Part shown: one piece after another, positions 17,845-27,007 of the stretch
How positions within the stretch are numbered: the stretch's first letter is position 1
Layout: each line of letters begins with the position of its first letter
Assembly (NCBI RefSeq): GCF_963853665.1
Contig: NZ_OY970459.1
Location: 3,472,001-3,536,000, forward strand
DNA: 64,000 nucleotides
Source: Mycobacterium decipiens
GTDB lineage: Bacteria > Actinomycetota > Actinomycetes > Mycobacteriales > Mycobacteriaceae
Direction of reading: 5' to 3'
Notes under the pieces: generated by a model
The model's database searches: none
Seen by the model: only the letters and a program-made list of their open reading frames with translations
What the model was told of the DNA's origin: nothing
Translations under genes and position numbers: made by a program

Positions 17845-19848
17845 ATGTCTGGTGCAACGGTGGGTGCGCGCGAAATCACCATCCGCGGAGTCGTCCTGGG
17901 TGGATTGATTACGCTGGTGTTCACCGCAGCAAACGTCTATCTGGGGTTGCGGGTCGGGTTGACGTTTGCCACTTCCATTCCGGCCGCGGTGATCTCGATG
18001 GGCGTACTGCGGTTTTTCGCAAACCACTCGGTGGTGGAGAACAACATTGTGCAGACGATCGCGTCGTCGGCCGGCACGCTGTCGTCGATCATTTTCGTTC
18101 TACCAGCACTAATCATGATCGGCTGGTGGAGTGGCTTCCCATACTGGACAACGGTGGCGGTGTGTGCGCTCGGCGGGATTCTTGGCGTCATGTACTCAAT
18201 TCCGTTGCGCCGCGCACTGGTCACCGGCTCGGACCTACCGTACCCGGAAGGTGTTGCGGGAGCTGAGGTTCTGAAGATCGGTGACTCCGCGCGGGGGATG
18301 GAAGAGAACCGCAAAGGAATCGGGGTAATTGCCCTGGGCGCGGTGGCGGCGGCGGGCTATGCCCTGCTGGCTTCGCTGCGGGTGATCAGCAACTCGCTCT
18401 CGGCGACCTTTCGAATCGGTTCCGGCGCGACCATGGTCGGTGCCAGCTTGTCGCTGGCGTTGATCGGCGTGGGCCATCTGGTCGGCGTCACGGTCGGTAT
18501 CGCAATGATTGTCGGACTGCTAATCGCCTTCGGGGTAATGCTGCCGATGCGGACCGCCGGCCATCTGCCACTAGATGGGGGCTACGCCGCCGCCGTTGCC
18601 AAGACCTTCTCGACGGACGTGCGCTTCATCGGGGCGGGCGCGATCGCGGTGGCCGCGGTTTGGACATTCTTGAAGATCCTCGGACCGATCCTGCGTGGGA
18701 TCGCCGACGCGGCGGCCTCCGCGCGCACCCGTCGCCAGGGGCAAGCGGTTGGCCTGACCGACCGCGACATCCCCATCCACGTCGTGGCCACGGTGGTTCT
18801 ACTTTCGCTGATCCCGATCGGATTGCTACTCGCGGGCTTCACCGACGGGACACCGATAGCTGCTCACCGCGGCGGCGTCGTCGCCGCCGGTGTACTGCTC
18901 GTCTTGGTGATCGGACTGGTGGTCGCGGCGGTATGTGGCTACATGGCGGGGCTGATCGGTTCATCGAACAGCCCGATCTCGGGGGTGGGCATCCTGGTGG
19001 TGGTTCTGGCCGGGCTGTTGATCAAGACGACATACGGGCCGGCCAGCGGTTCGCAGCTGCCGGCGCTGGTGGCCTACACCGTTTTTACCGCGGCGTTGAT
19101 CTTCGGTGTGGCGACCATTTCCAACGACAATCTGCAGGACCTCAAGACCGGCCAGCTCGTCGGCGCCACCCCGTGGAAGCAGCAGGTAGCGCTCGTCATC
19201 GGCGTGCTCGTCGGGTCGGCGGTAATGGCACCGATACTGCAGCTGATGCAGACCGCATTCGGGTTCCAGGGGGCGCCTGGTGCGACCGGCAACGCACTGG
19301 CCGCACCGCAGGCCGCGCTAATTTCCGCGCTGGCCAAGGGGGTATTCGGCGGCTCGCTGAACTGGTCGCTGGTGGGTCTTGGGGCGCTGATCGGCATGGT
19401 CGTGGTCGTCGTCGACGAGGTGCTGGCCAACAGGACCGGCAAGCTTCGGCTGCCGCCGCTGGCGGTGGGTATGGGCATGTACCTGCCGGTCGCACTGACG
19501 CTGATGATCCCGATCGGCGCATTCCTCGGGCGGATCTATGATTCCTGGGCTAGGTCTACTGGCGATGATGACGAGCGCAAAAAGCGGTTGGGCGTCATGC
19601 TCGCGACCGGCCTGATCGTGGGCGAAAGCCTGTACGGAGTGATCTTTGCCGGAATCGTCGCGGCCACCGGCCGGGAGGAGCCGTTGGCCGTGGTCGGGGA
19701 CGGATTCAAGTTTGTGTCCGAGCCGCTCGGAGCCGTCGTCTTCGCCGGCCTCGTCGGATGGCTGTACAAGCGCACCCGGGTCACCGCGTCACGCCGGCCA
19801 GCAGCTCGGGCCGGCAGCCCCAGCCCGCTGCCCGAGCGGGCTGCATAG
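17845..19848 (+). CDS. OPT-family oligopeptide/metal-chelate transporter (Rv2395 equivalent)
   Basis: Integral membrane protein of 667 aa, equal to the M. tuberculosis length, with about 14-16 hydrophobic helices. It belongs to the oligopeptide transporter (OPT) family, proton-coupled importers of peptides such as glutathione or of metal chelates. Family features seen are LGLRVGLTFATSIPAAVISMG near the start, SAGTLSSIIFVLPALIM, the YPEGVAGAEVLK motif (NPG/YPEG-type) near residue 135, and AAVCGYMAGLIGSSNSPISG near residue 365. It lies 109 bases after ggtB on the same strand; a pairing of peptide hydrolysis and uptake is plausible but not shown. Confidence 0.9.
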   Translation: MSGATVGAREITIRGVVLGGLITLVFTAANVYLGLRVGLTFATSIPAAVISMGVLRFFANHSVVENNIVQTIASSAGTLSSIIFVLPALIMIGWWSGFPYWTTVAVCALGGILGVMYSIPLRRALVTGSDLPYPEGVAGAEVLKIGDSARGMEENRKGIGVIALGAVAAAGYALLASLRVISNSLSATFRIGSGATMVGASLSLALIGVGHLVGVTVGIAMIVGLLIAFGVMLPMRTAGHLPLDGGYAAAVAKTFSTDVRFIGAGAIAVAAVWTFLKILGPILRGIADAAASARTRRQGQAVGLTDRDIPIHVVATVVLLSLIPIGLLLAGFTDGTPIAAHRGGVVAAGVLLVLVIGLVVAAVCGYMAGLIGSSNSPISGVGILVVVLAGLLIKTTYGPASGSQLPALVAYTVFTAALIFGVATISNDNLQDLKTGQLVGATPWKQQVALVIGVLVGSAVMAPILQLMQTAFGFQGAPGATGNALAAPQAALISALAKGVFGGSLNWSLVGLGALIGMVVVVVDEVLANRTGKLRLPPLAVGMGMYLPVALTLMIPIGAFLGRIYDSWARSTGDDDERKKRLGVMLATGLIVGESLYGVIFAGIVAATGREEPLAVVGDGFKFVSEPLGAVVFAGLVGWLYKRTRVTASRRPAARAGSPSPLPERAA

Positions 19849-20009
19849 CTGCTGACCCGCAAACTCCGGGCGTAGGTAGCCGCGTTAGTAAAAAGCCGGC
19901 CATTTTCACAGCAAATTCACGGCATACGTCCACCTTGACTCGCAGCTCTGCGGGGCAGCCTGAGCTGAACAGCCGAGTTGGCTGGCCGAGAAGGGGGAAG
20001 GGGTTGATC

Positions 20010-20216
20010 ATGACAGCTAGTGCGGCAGAGGTGACAGGTGTAAGCCCCAAGCCAGGCTCGGCTTGGGCCGAAGCTCAGCGGCGCGCACGCCAGCGTCGCG
20101 AGGACATGCTGCGCCATCCCGCATTCCTGTCCAAGCAACTCCCTGCTGAACCAGCGGATGACGCTATCGCCGTGGTCTACGACATCGAGGTTGCGCGTCA
20201 GCGCCGACCCGCTTGA
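20010..20216 (+). CDS. Small basic hypothetical protein (68 aa)
   Basis: Not recognised. ATG 20010 has a strong purine-rich ribosome site (gagaagggggaagggg). The protein is charged and soluble, with an amphipathic helix-like middle ([21 protein letters not shown]), then an Asp/Glu-rich segment and a basic end (ARQRRPA). It overlaps the convergent cysA1 gene by 19 bp. In M. tuberculosis the acid- and phagosome-regulated apr genes occupy this position. Whether this is a relative of aprA cannot be decided from sequence alone, so no symbol is given. Confidence 0.55.
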   Translation: MTASAAEVTGVSPKPGSAWAEAQRRARQRREDMLRHPAFLSKQLPAEPADDAIAVVYDIEVARQRRPA

Positions 20217-21298
20217 GCGGGTCCCGGGACTCCCGCCGGCGACTCCTGGGTCAGTGCGTCAACCTCGGCGGATGTTTCCGATGTTTGCGATGAGCCGGCA
20301 ATCGCCGGGACCCGGGTAGCGCGCACGTACACGGTGTCTCCCTCGTGTAGGGCCAGCGCTGCGGCGTCACCCCGGGTGATCTGAGCGGTGAAGCTGCCCC
20401 CGGTAGCCGCGCTGGTCAATTCCACACGTACCTCGAAGCCCAGCACCACCACCCGATCCACGATGGCGCGCAGGACACCGGTGGACTCCGCGGTGCCGTC
20501 AGCGGCGGCCACGGCCATGTTGGGAGTCCGGCCGACCCGGATGTCGTGCGGGCGGACCAACGATCCGTTCAGCCGGGAAACCGGGCCCAGGAAGGACATC
20601 ACGAAGGCGCTTTCCGGAGCGTCGTAGACCTCGGTCGGGGATCCGACCTGCTCAATCCTGCCCTTGTTGAGCACGGCGATCCGATCCGCCACATCCAGGG
20701 CTTCGGCCTGGTCGTGGGTGACCAGCACCGTGGTGACGTGCACCTCGTCGTGCAGCCGGCGTAGCCAGGCGCGCAGATCTTCGCGCACTTTTGCATCGAG
20801 CGCGCCGAACGGCTCATCGAGCAGCAGCACTTCCGGATCCACCGCCAGCGCCCGGGCCAACGCCATCCGCTGTCGTTGCCCACCGGAGAGCTGATTGGGA
20901 TAGCGACTCTGAAATCCGCTCAGGCCCACCACCTCCAGCAGATTGTCGACCTTCGCTTTGATCTCAGCCTTGGGGCGCTTGCGAATCTTCAAGCCGAACG
21001 CCACGTTGTCGCGGACAGTGAAGTGTTTGAACGCCGCATAGTGCTGGAAGACGAATCCGATGCCACGCCGCTGTGGCGGCACCTGAGTAACGTCGCGTCC
21101 ATTGATCGTGATGGTTCCGGTGTCAGGCTGGTCGAGGCCGGCGATGGTGCGCAACAAGGTTGACTTTCCCGAACCGCTGGGGCCCAGCAATGCGGTCAGC
21201 GAACCGGTCGGTACGACGAAGTCCACGTGGTCCAATGCGACAAAGTCGCCATAGCGTTTGTTGGCATCCCGCACGATGATGGCGTCGGTCATTGTCAC
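20198..21298 (-). CDS. cysA1: Sulfate/thiosulfate ABC importer ATPase CysA1
   Basis: ATP-binding subunit of the sulfate importer that works with CysT, CysW and SubI. The 366-aa protein shows Walker [10 protein letters not shown] (near residue 38), Q-loop [14 protein letters not shown], signature [15 protein letters not shown], Walker [15 protein letters not shown] and the H-loop [12 protein letters not shown]-terminal TOBE-like regulatory region follows from about residue 240. It is the last gene of subI-cysT-cysW-cysA1, starting 10 bases after cysW. The end overlaps a small convergent gene. Confidence 0.97.
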   Translation of the reverse strand: MTMTDAIIVRDANKRYGDFVALDHVDFVVPTGSLTALLGPSGSGKSTLLRTIAGLDQPDTGTITINGRDVTQVPPQRRGIGFVFQHYAAFKHFTVRDNVAFGLKIRKRPKAEIKAKVDNLLEVVGLSGFQSRYPNQLSGGQRQRMALARALAVDPEVLLLDEPFGALDAKVREDLRAWLRRLHDEVHVTTVLVTHDQAEALDVADRIAVLNKGRIEQVGSPTEVYDAPESAFVMSFLGPVSRLNGSLVRPHDIRVGRTPNMAVAAADGTAESTGVLRAIVDRVVVLGFEVRVELTSAATGGSFTAQITRGDAAALALHEGDTVYVRATRVPAIAGSSQTSETSAEVDALTQESPAGVPGPAQAGRR

Positions 21299-21308
21299 AG
21301 TCTCCTTG

Positions 21309-22127
21309 TCAGGCCTGGCTGACCGCTCGTAGCCGGCGGGCGTCCAGAACCATCTGCACGATCAGCACCACCACGGAAACAACCATCAGCAGCGTCGACA
21401 GCGCATAAGCACCGTATTCGGCCCCGCGGTTGTAGCGGTCCGAAACCAGCAGGGTCAATGTCTGCGACCTGCCGGGAAGGTTCGACGACACGATGATGAC
21501 CGCGCCGTATTCGCCGAGTGTTCGAGCGACGGTCAGCACGATGCCGTACGTCAGGCCCCACCGGATCGCAGGCAGCGTGATCCGCCAGAATGTCTGCCAC
21601 CAGCCAGAACCCAGTGTCGCCGCCGCCTCCTCCTGGTCAGTGCCCAACTCGTGTAGCACCGGTTCGACCTCGCGCACCACGAACGGCAGGGTGACGAAAA
21701 CGCTGGCCAGCACGATGCCGGGCAGGCCGAAGATGATCTTCAACCCGAGGTCGCGCTCGACGAAGCCCAGCGCACCGGCGGATCCCCACAGCAGGATCAA
21801 CGCGACGCCCACGATGACCGGTGATACCGCGAAGGGCAGATCGATAATCGCCTGCAGCGCGCCCTTGCCGCGAAATCGGTTGCGGGCGAGCATCAATGCC
21901 GTCGGGACACCGAAGATCACGTTCAGGGGCACCACAATGGCCACTACCAGTAGCGACAGGTTCAGTGCCGATATCGCCGCCGGGGTGCTGACCCAGTCGA
22001 CGAACTGGCCAAACCCCGGTTCGAAGGTTCGCCACAGGATGAGTGCCACCGGAACGACCAGCAGCACAAAGATGTATGCGAGCGCGATTGACCGGATAAG
22101 GTAGCGAACCCGCGGCGACGATGTCAC
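21309..22127 (-). CDS. cysW: Sulfate ABC importer permease CysW
   Basis: Inner-membrane permease that forms the sulfate channel with CysT. GTG 22127 gives 272 aa, the exact length recalled for M. tuberculosis CysW, starting MTSSPRVRY. Six hydrophobic helices are visible. The EAA-loop motif for contact with CysA1 appears as [21 protein letters not shown] near residue 178. The GTG overlaps the cysT stop by four bases (GTGA), so the two permeases are translationally coupled. An upstream in-frame ATG would give a longer protein but has no support. Confidence 0.95.
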   Translation of the reverse strand: MTSSPRVRYLIRSIALAYIFVLLVVPVALILWRTFEPGFGQFVDWVSTPAAISALNLSLLVVAIVVPLNVIFGVPTALMLARNRFRGKGALQAIIDLPFAVSPVIVGVALILLWGSAGALGFVERDLGLKIIFGLPGIVLASVFVTLPFVVREVEPVLHELGTDQEEAAATLGSGWWQTFWRITLPAIRWGLTYGIVLTVARTLGEYGAVIIVSSNLPGRSQTLTLLVSDRYNRGAEYGAYALSTLLMVVSVVVLIVQMVLDARRLRAVSQA

Positions 22128-22975
22128 GCGATCATCTCCTCGCGTTTGGCCACACGCGCGCCGACGGTGCGCAAGAAGAGCAGCACAACAAATGAAATTG
22201 ACAGCAGCACAACCGAAATCGCGGCAGCCCCGATGGGGTCGTCGTTTTCGATCAAGGTCCGGATCCACTGCGACGATACCTCGGTCTCGCCGGGCACCGC
22301 TCCACCGATCAGCACCACCGAACCGAACTCGCCGATGGCGCGCGAGAAGGCCAGGCCCGCACCGGACAGCAACGCCGGCGTCAGCGACGGCAGCACGACC
22401 GAGGTGAAGATCTTAGGGCCGCTGGCGCCTAGCGAAGCTGCCGCCTCTTCGGTCTCCCGATCGATTTCCAGCAGCACCGGCTGGACAGCGCGCACCACGA
22501 AGGGCAACGTGACGAAGGCCAGCGCCACCCCAACACCCCATGCGGTGTGTTGTAGATGAAGACCCACCGGACTGTTGTTCCCGTAGAGGGCCAGCATGAC
22601 CAGGCTGGCGACGATGGTGGGCAACGCGAACGGCAGATCAATGATCGTATCGACGAGCCGCTTGCCGGCGAAGTCATCACGCACCAGCACCCAGGCGATC
22701 AGCAGGCCGAACACCGTGTTGAGGACCGTGACTGCGGCTGAAATCGTCAGCGTTACCCGAAACGACTCCAGCGCGGCATGCGACGTGACCGCTAGCCAGA
22801 AGGCCTGCCAACCACCGCCCGCGGCCTGCCAGGCGATGGCGGCCAGCGGCAGCAGCACGATCACCGAGAGCCAAACCACCGCAACACCGACCCGAAGGGA
22901 AGGGGTGCCCGCGCGGCGGGAAAAGCGTACGTCCACCCGCGGGCCGGCGGTTTCGCCCAACAGGGATCCCGTCAT
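22124..22975 (-). CDS. cysT: Sulfate ABC importer permease CysT
   Basis: Second channel subunit of the sulfate/thiosulfate importer. From ATG 22975 the protein is 283 aa, the family length. It has six transmembrane segments, including WLSVIVLLPLAAIAWQ at the N-terminus, and the EAA-loop EEAAASLGASGPKIFTSVVLP near residue 185. The FSRAIGEFGSVVLIGG segment after it is typical of this subfamily. It overlaps subI at the start (ATGA) and cysW at the end (GTGA). Confidence 0.95.
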   Translation of the reverse strand: MTGSLLGETAGPRVDVRFSRRAGTPSLRVGVAVVWLSVIVLLPLAAIAWQAAGGGWQAFWLAVTSHAALESFRVTLTISAAVTVLNTVFGLLIAWVLVRDDFAGKRLVDTIIDLPFALPTIVASLVMLALYGNNSPVGLHLQHTAWGVGVALAFVTLPFVVRAVQPVLLEIDRETEEAAASLGASGPKIFTSVVLPSLTPALLSGAGLAFSRAIGEFGSVVLIGGAVPGETEVSSQWIRTLIENDDPIGAAAISVVLLSISFVVLLFLRTVGARVAKREEMIA

Positions 22976-24006
22976 CCGGTGGCCTGCATATAGATCTTGG
23001 TGATGCTGCCGGTCGCCTTGTCGAACAGCTGGGAATCCACGATGCCCCAGCCACCGAGGTCGGCGATCGTCCACAGCTTCGCCGGCACCGGAAACTGATT
23101 GGAAAAGTCGGCGGCGACGGCTGGATCGACCGGCCGGAAACCGGCCTGCGCCCACAACGTCTGGGCCTGCGCGGTGTACTGGAAGTTTCTGAAGGCGATC
23201 GCGGCACCAAGGTGGGTGCTGGTCGTCACCACCGCCAACGGGTTGTCGATCTTGAACGTCTGCGGCGGGGTGACGTGTTGCACGGGTTTGCCCGCCCGCT
23301 CGGTGGCGATCGCCTCGTTCTCGTAGCTGATCAACACGTCACCGCTGCCCTGAACAAAAACATCGGTCGCTTCCCGCCCCGACCCGGGGCGCAATTTGAC
23401 GTGTCCATTCACCAACCTATTGACAAAGTCGATCCCCGCCTGGTTGTTCCTGCCGCCGTCACTTTTGGCGGCGTAGGGGGCCAGCAGATTCCATTTGGCG
23501 GAACCCGAACTCAGCGGGCTGGGCGTGACGACCTCGATGCCCGGGCGCAACAGGTCGTCCCAATCTCTGATGTTCTTCGGATTGCCGGCGCGGACCACAA
23601 ACGTCACCACCGACCCGAACGGGATGCCCTTGGTGGCGTCGGCATCCCAGTCTTTGGCAACCTTGCCGGCCTTGACCAGTCTAGTGATGTCCGGTTCGAC
23701 CGAGAAGTTCACCAGATCGGCCGGTTTACCGTCGGCAACACCGCGTGACTGGTCGGCAGAGGCGCCATACGAGGTGATCACCTGGACATCCCGGCCCTCC
23801 TTGGAAGCGTTGAACGCCGGAATCACCGCACTCCAGCCGGGTTCTGGGACGGCGTAGGCGACCAGCGTGATACTCGTGTGCGCGTCGTCCGGTCCCGCAC
23901 CGCCAACGATGTCGCTGGGACCGCCGTGACACGCCGCGACGACACCGGCGATCAGCGCGGACACGATGCACCTCGCCATCGATAGCCGCAGAGTCAGGTG
24001 GGGCAT
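22972..24006 (-). CDS. subI: Sulfate-binding lipoprotein SubI
   Basis: Extracytoplasmic sulfate-binding protein that delivers ligand to CysT/CysW. From ATG 24006 it is 344 aa with an N-terminal signal and lipobox VVAAC (Cys near residue 25). Conserved sulfate-binding-protein segments follow: LVAYAVPEPGWS, SYGASADQSRGVADG, NFSVEPDI, GNPKNIRDWDDL, SPLSSGSAKWN and SYENEAIA. An upstream in-frame ATG at 24066 is possible, but the 24006 start places a normal-length signal sequence. First gene of the sulfate importer operon. A Cys-rich leaderless short ORF ends 114 bases upstream of this start. Confidence 0.94.
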   Translation of the reverse strand: MPHLTLRLSMARCIVSALIAGVVAACHGGPSDIVGGAGPDDAHTSITLVAYAVPEPGWSAVIPAFNASKEGRDVQVITSYGASADQSRGVADGKPADLVNFSVEPDITRLVKAGKVAKDWDADATKGIPFGSVVTFVVRAGNPKNIRDWDDLLRPGIEVVTPSPLSSGSAKWNLLAPYAAKSDGGRNNQAGIDFVNRLVNGHVKLRPGSGREATDVFVQGSGDVLISYENEAIATERAGKPVQHVTPPQTFKIDNPLAVVTTSTHLGAAIAFRNFQYTAQAQTLWAQAGFRPVDPAVAADFSNQFPVPAKLWTIADLGGWGIVDSQLFDKATGSITKIYMQATG

Positions 24007-24120
24007 TGGCGACCTTCCGATGCGGGACTTTGGACGACGTTCCCGTAGCTGCGGAAGGGCGATCATTGAACAATTGCAGGAATTTCACGAACTCCGCACC
24101 AGACCGCAACGGGTTGGGAG

Positions 24121-24204
24121 TCAGCGACAACAGCGCAGGTCAGCCGCGGTGCCGCAGGCGAGCGCGACAACATTGCGCCCCAAACCACCCGATGCTGCGT
24201 GCAT
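24121..24204 (-). CDS. Cysteine-rich leader peptide upstream of subI (27 aa, leaderless)
   Basis: A 27-aa frame starts ATG 24204 (MHAASGGLGRN) and ends ACGTAADLRCCR-stop, with Cys codons at 17, 25 and 26, the last two adjacent and next to the stop. A TAGGCT -10-like hexamer ends exactly 7 bases upstream of the ATG, so the transcript would begin at the ATG with no leader. The layout matches the sirA leader at 11821 and the known mycobacterial polycysteine leaderless ORFs that sense cysteinyl-tRNA supply. The regulated genes would be subI-cysT-cysW-cysA1. Regulation is inferred from this pattern. Confidence 0.7.
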   Translation of the reverse strand: MHAASGGLGRNVVALACGTAADLRCCR

Positions 24205-24211
24205 GTCGCGA

Positions 24212-24217
24212 AGCCTA
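24212..24217 (-). promoter_or_regulatory. Probable -10 element of the subI operon
   Basis: Minus-strand TAGGCT fits the mycobacterial TAnnnT -10 form and lies 7 bases before the ATG of the 27-aa leader ORF, placing the transcription start at or beside that ATG. Confidence 0.55.
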
Positions 24218-24253
24218 ACAGAATTCGGGTGACCGACGAGTTGGCGCGCAACC

Positions 24254-24331
24254 TCAATGCGTGAGAAGCCAGGTGACGATCACCAGCGCCACCAGCGTGA
24301 CGAGAACCAAAGTGACGTGCGACCGTGGCAT
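24254..24331 (-). CDS. Tiny membrane peptide (25 aa), uncertain
   Basis: Starting 5 bases after the stop of the gene at 24337-24597, a 25-codon frame reads MPRSHVTLVLVTLVALVIVTWLLTH, shown here only as three basic/polar residues, one 17-residue hydrophobic helix and a short polar tail. It has a weak AGG upstream and could be made by reinitiation after the preceding gene. It could equally be a chance hydrophobic frame. Confidence 0.3.
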   Translation of the reverse strand: MPRSHVTLVLVTLVALVIVTWLLTH

Positions 24332-24336
24332 CCGGG

Positions 24337-24597
24337 TTACCTGGGCGCCTCGTCGGAGTGGCGAGCGCGGCGCATCAACTGGATGCCCCTGCCGAGCAAG
24401 GCATCCAGCAGCGCCGCGGTGAGGTAGGCCAAACCCAGCACGACCGGCATAACTACCAGCGCCTGAAGCGCGAACGGGAGTCCGGACAGCCACAGCTCGA
24501 CGCCGTCCCACCAACTCAGGAACCCGTGCACCGGGCCCACACTATTAGCGCTGGCACGCGAAACCAATGTGTCAAGCTCAGCGGATACCGTCCGCAC
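24337..24597 (-). CDS. Small membrane protein (86 aa) of unknown function
   Basis: Hypothetical protein with a soluble N-terminal ~30 residues (AELDTLVSRASANSVGPVHG), a Trp-containing amphipathic piece (FLSWWDGVELWLSGLP), one strong transmembrane helix (about residues 44-67, ALQALVVMPVVLGLAYLTAAL) and a basic cytoplasmic tail (RGIQLMRRARHSDEAPR). It lies between the subI leader and the trehalase gene and is divergent from trehalase. M. tuberculosis has a small membrane protein gene (Rv2401A) near here, but equivalence is not established. It may form a unit with the 25-aa peptide immediately after it. Confidence 0.5.
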   Translation of the reverse strand: MRTVSAELDTLVSRASANSVGPVHGFLSWWDGVELWLSGLPFALQALVVMPVVLGLAYLTAALLDALLGRGIQLMRRARHSDEAPR

Positions 24598-24814
24598 CCG
24601 ATCGAACAGCCGGTCTCATCGCCGGCGGCCGGTCAGCAGGCGTGGTGGCGGGTTTGCTGCTGGCCCGTGCCGGCGTTTGACGTCACCGTGATGGAAACCA
24701 CGCGGATGGTGGGCTATCCGGCGGCGGTGGTCGGGTCCTCGAGCACGCAGCCGACTACGTCAGGCGCCCGGCATGCAGTGGACGCCAAGCAGGTCGACGG
24801 ATGATGATGTCGGG

Positions 24815-26857
24815 ATGGTCCTGCACGCCCAACCCTCCGACCAACCGACCGAAACTGCGCGCGAGGCTGAAGCGTTCGCCGGGGCATCGGACGGGGCGGC
24901 GGCCGCATCCATCGATCTCCGCGCACCCGCGACCGCTTCGTTCAGCGGAGCGCTACGCAACCCGTTTCCGCCGATTGCCGATTACGCGTTCCTGTCCGAC
25001 TGGGAGACGACGTGCCTGATCTCCCCGGCCGGTTCGGTGGAATGGATGTGTGTGCCCCGGCCGGACTCCCCCAGCGTGTTCGGCGCGATTTTGGACCGCA
25101 GCGCCGGCCATTTCCGACTGGGCCCCTACGGCGTATCGGTGCCCTCGGCGCGGCGCTACCTTCCCGGCAGCCTGATCATGGAAACCACCTGGCAGACCCA
25201 TACCGGCTGGCTGATCGTGCGCGACGCGCTGGTGATGGGAAAGTGGCACGACATCGAGCGGCGATCGCGAACGCACCGCCGCACCCCGATGGACTGGGAC
25301 GCCGAACACATCCTGCTGCGCACGGTGCGCTGCGTCAGCGGCACAGTCGAACTGATGATGAGCTGCGAACCGGCGTTCGACTACCACCGCCTCGGCGCCA
25401 GCTGGGAATACTCGGCCAATGCGTACGGCGAGGCGATCGCCCGTGCCTGCAAGCAGCCAGACGCACACCCCACCCTTCGGCTGACCACCAATCTGCGGAT
25501 CGGTCTGGAGGGCCGGGAGGCGCGAGCACGCACCCGGATGACCGAGGGTGACGACGTATTCGTCGCGCTGAGCTGGACCAAACACCCAGCGCCGCAGACC
25601 TACGAAGAGGCCGCCGACCGGATGTGGCAGACCACCGAGTGCTGGCGGCAGTGGATCAACATCGGCAACTTCCCCGACCATCCGTGGCGGGCGTACCTAC
25701 AGCGCAGCGCGCTCACGTTGAAAGGGTTGACGTACTCACCCACCGGCGCGTTGCTGGCCGCCAGCACCACGTCGCTGCCCGAAACGCCACAGGGCCATCG
25801 CAACTGGGACTACCGCTACGCGTGGATTCGCGATTCGACGTTCGCGTTGTGGGGGCTCTACACCCTCGGGCTGGACCGTGAGGCCGACGACTTTTTCGCA
25901 TTCATTGCCGACGTCTCCGGTGCCAACAACAATGATCCCAATCCGCTGCAGGTGATGTACGGCGTGGGTGGCGAGCGCAGCCTGGTCGAAGACGAACTGC
26001 ACCACCTGTCCGGCTATGACCACGCGCGCCCGGTCCGCATCGGTAACGGCGCCTACAACCAGGACCAGCACGACATCTGGGGCTCGATTCTGGACTCGTT
26101 CTACCTGCACGCCAAGTCACGTGAACAAGTCCCCGAGACCCTGTGGCCGGTGCTGAAGCGGCAGGTGGAGGAGGCCATCAAGCATTGGCGCGAGCCCGAC
26201 CGCGGAATCTGGGAGGTGCGCGGGGAGCCGCAGCACTTCACGTCGTCGAAGGTGATGTGCTGGGTGGCGCTGGACCGTGGGTCCAAGCTCGCCCTGCGGC
26301 AGGGCGAGAAGAGCTATGCGCAGCAATGGCGAGCCATCGCCGAGGAGATACGGGCCGACATACTGGAACACGGTGTGGACTCCCGGGGTGTGTTCACCCA
26401 GCGCTACGGCACCGACGCGCTGGACGCCTCGCTGCTGTTGGTGGTGCTGACTCGATTCCTGCCGCCGGATGACCCGCGGGTGCGCAACACCGTGCTGGCC
26501 ATAGCCAATGAACTCACCGAGGAAGGCCTGGTGCTGCGATACAAGGTCGAAGAGACCGACGACGGGCTGACCGGGGAGGAAGGCACCTTCACCATCTGCT
26601 CGTTCTGGCTGGTGTCGGCGCTGGTCGAGATCGGTGAGGTGAGCCGCGCCAAGCGCCTGTGCGAGCGGCTGCTGTCCTTCGCCAGCCCGCTGTACCTCTA
26701 CGCCGAGGAGATCGAGCCGCGGACCGGGCGGCACCTGGGCAACTTCCCCCAGGCGTTCACCCATCTGGCGCTGATCAACGCGGTGGTCCACGTGATCCGC
26801 GCCGAAGAAGAAGCAGACAGTTCCGGGATGTTCCAGCCCGCCAACGCACCCATGTAG
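24815..26857 (+). CDS. treH: Trehalase, glycoside hydrolase family 15 (Rv2402 equivalent)
   Basis: Hydrolyses trehalose to two glucose molecules in the cytosol. The mycobacterial enzyme is an inverting GH15 enzyme dependent on phosphate and Mg2+. From ATG 24815 (MVLHAQPSDQ) the protein has 680 aa. After a variable ~45-residue N-terminus comes the GH15 N-terminal beta domain (NPFPPIADYAFLSDWETTCL ... GSVEWMCVPRPDSPSVFG). The (alpha/alpha)6 barrel has GHRNWDYRYAWIRDS near residue 328, and DRGIWEVRGEPQHFTSSKVM near 462 carries the likely catalytic Glu. The barrel is highly similar to M. tuberculosis Rv2402 as recalled. An upstream in-frame ATG at 24773 is possible. Confidence 0.92.
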   Translation: MVLHAQPSDQPTETAREAEAFAGASDGAAAASIDLRAPATASFSGALRNPFPPIADYAFLSDWETTCLISPAGSVEWMCVPRPDSPSVFGAILDRSAGHFRLGPYGVSVPSARRYLPGSLIMETTWQTHTGWLIVRDALVMGKWHDIERRSRTHRRTPMDWDAEHILLRTVRCVSGTVELMMSCEPAFDYHRLGASWEYSANAYGEAIARACKQPDAHPTLRLTTNLRIGLEGREARARTRMTEGDDVFVALSWTKHPAPQTYEEAADRMWQTTECWRQWINIGNFPDHPWRAYLQRSALTLKGLTYSPTGALLAASTTSLPETPQGHRNWDYRYAWIRDSTFALWGLYTLGLDREADDFFAFIADVSGANNNDPNPLQVMYGVGGERSLVEDELHHLSGYDHARPVRIGNGAYNQDQHDIWGSILDSFYLHAKSREQVPETLWPVLKRQVEEAIKHWREPDRGIWEVRGEPQHFTSSKVMCWVALDRGSKLALRQGEKSYAQQWRAIAEEIRADILEHGVDSRGVFTQRYGTDALDASLLLVVLTRFLPPDDPRVRNTVLAIANELTEEGLVLRYKVEETDDGLTGEEGTFTICSFWLVSALVEIGEVSRAKRLCERLLSFASPLYLYAEEIEPRTGRHLGNFPQAFTHLALINAVVHVIRAEEEADSSGMFQPANAPM

Positions 26858-26939
26858 CAAGCCAGCACTGCCGCAAAGACGGAGAAAGTCTTCGGCGGGC
26901 CGACACGCATTTCTCGAGCGCGCTACATCCCCGATCAGC

Positions 26940-26945
26940 TAGGCT
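26940..26945 (+). promoter_or_regulatory. Possible -10 element of the glycosylation cassette
   Basis: TAGGCT lies in the 150-base gap between trehalase and the glycosyltransferase and fits the mycobacterial -10 form. It would start transcription near 26952, about 55 bases before the ATG at 27008. No clear -35 was seen. Confidence 0.3.
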
Positions 26946-27007
26946 CCCGATGGACAGACGCTCTCGAAATGGGTAACGGCGCACCGTTGTTCGAAAGGTT
27001 GAGCCAG

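Noticed and set aside
22127..22268. Longer cysW start upstream
   Set aside because: GTG 22127 gives the family length and a four-base overlap with cysT; the extension is antisense-like and unconserved.
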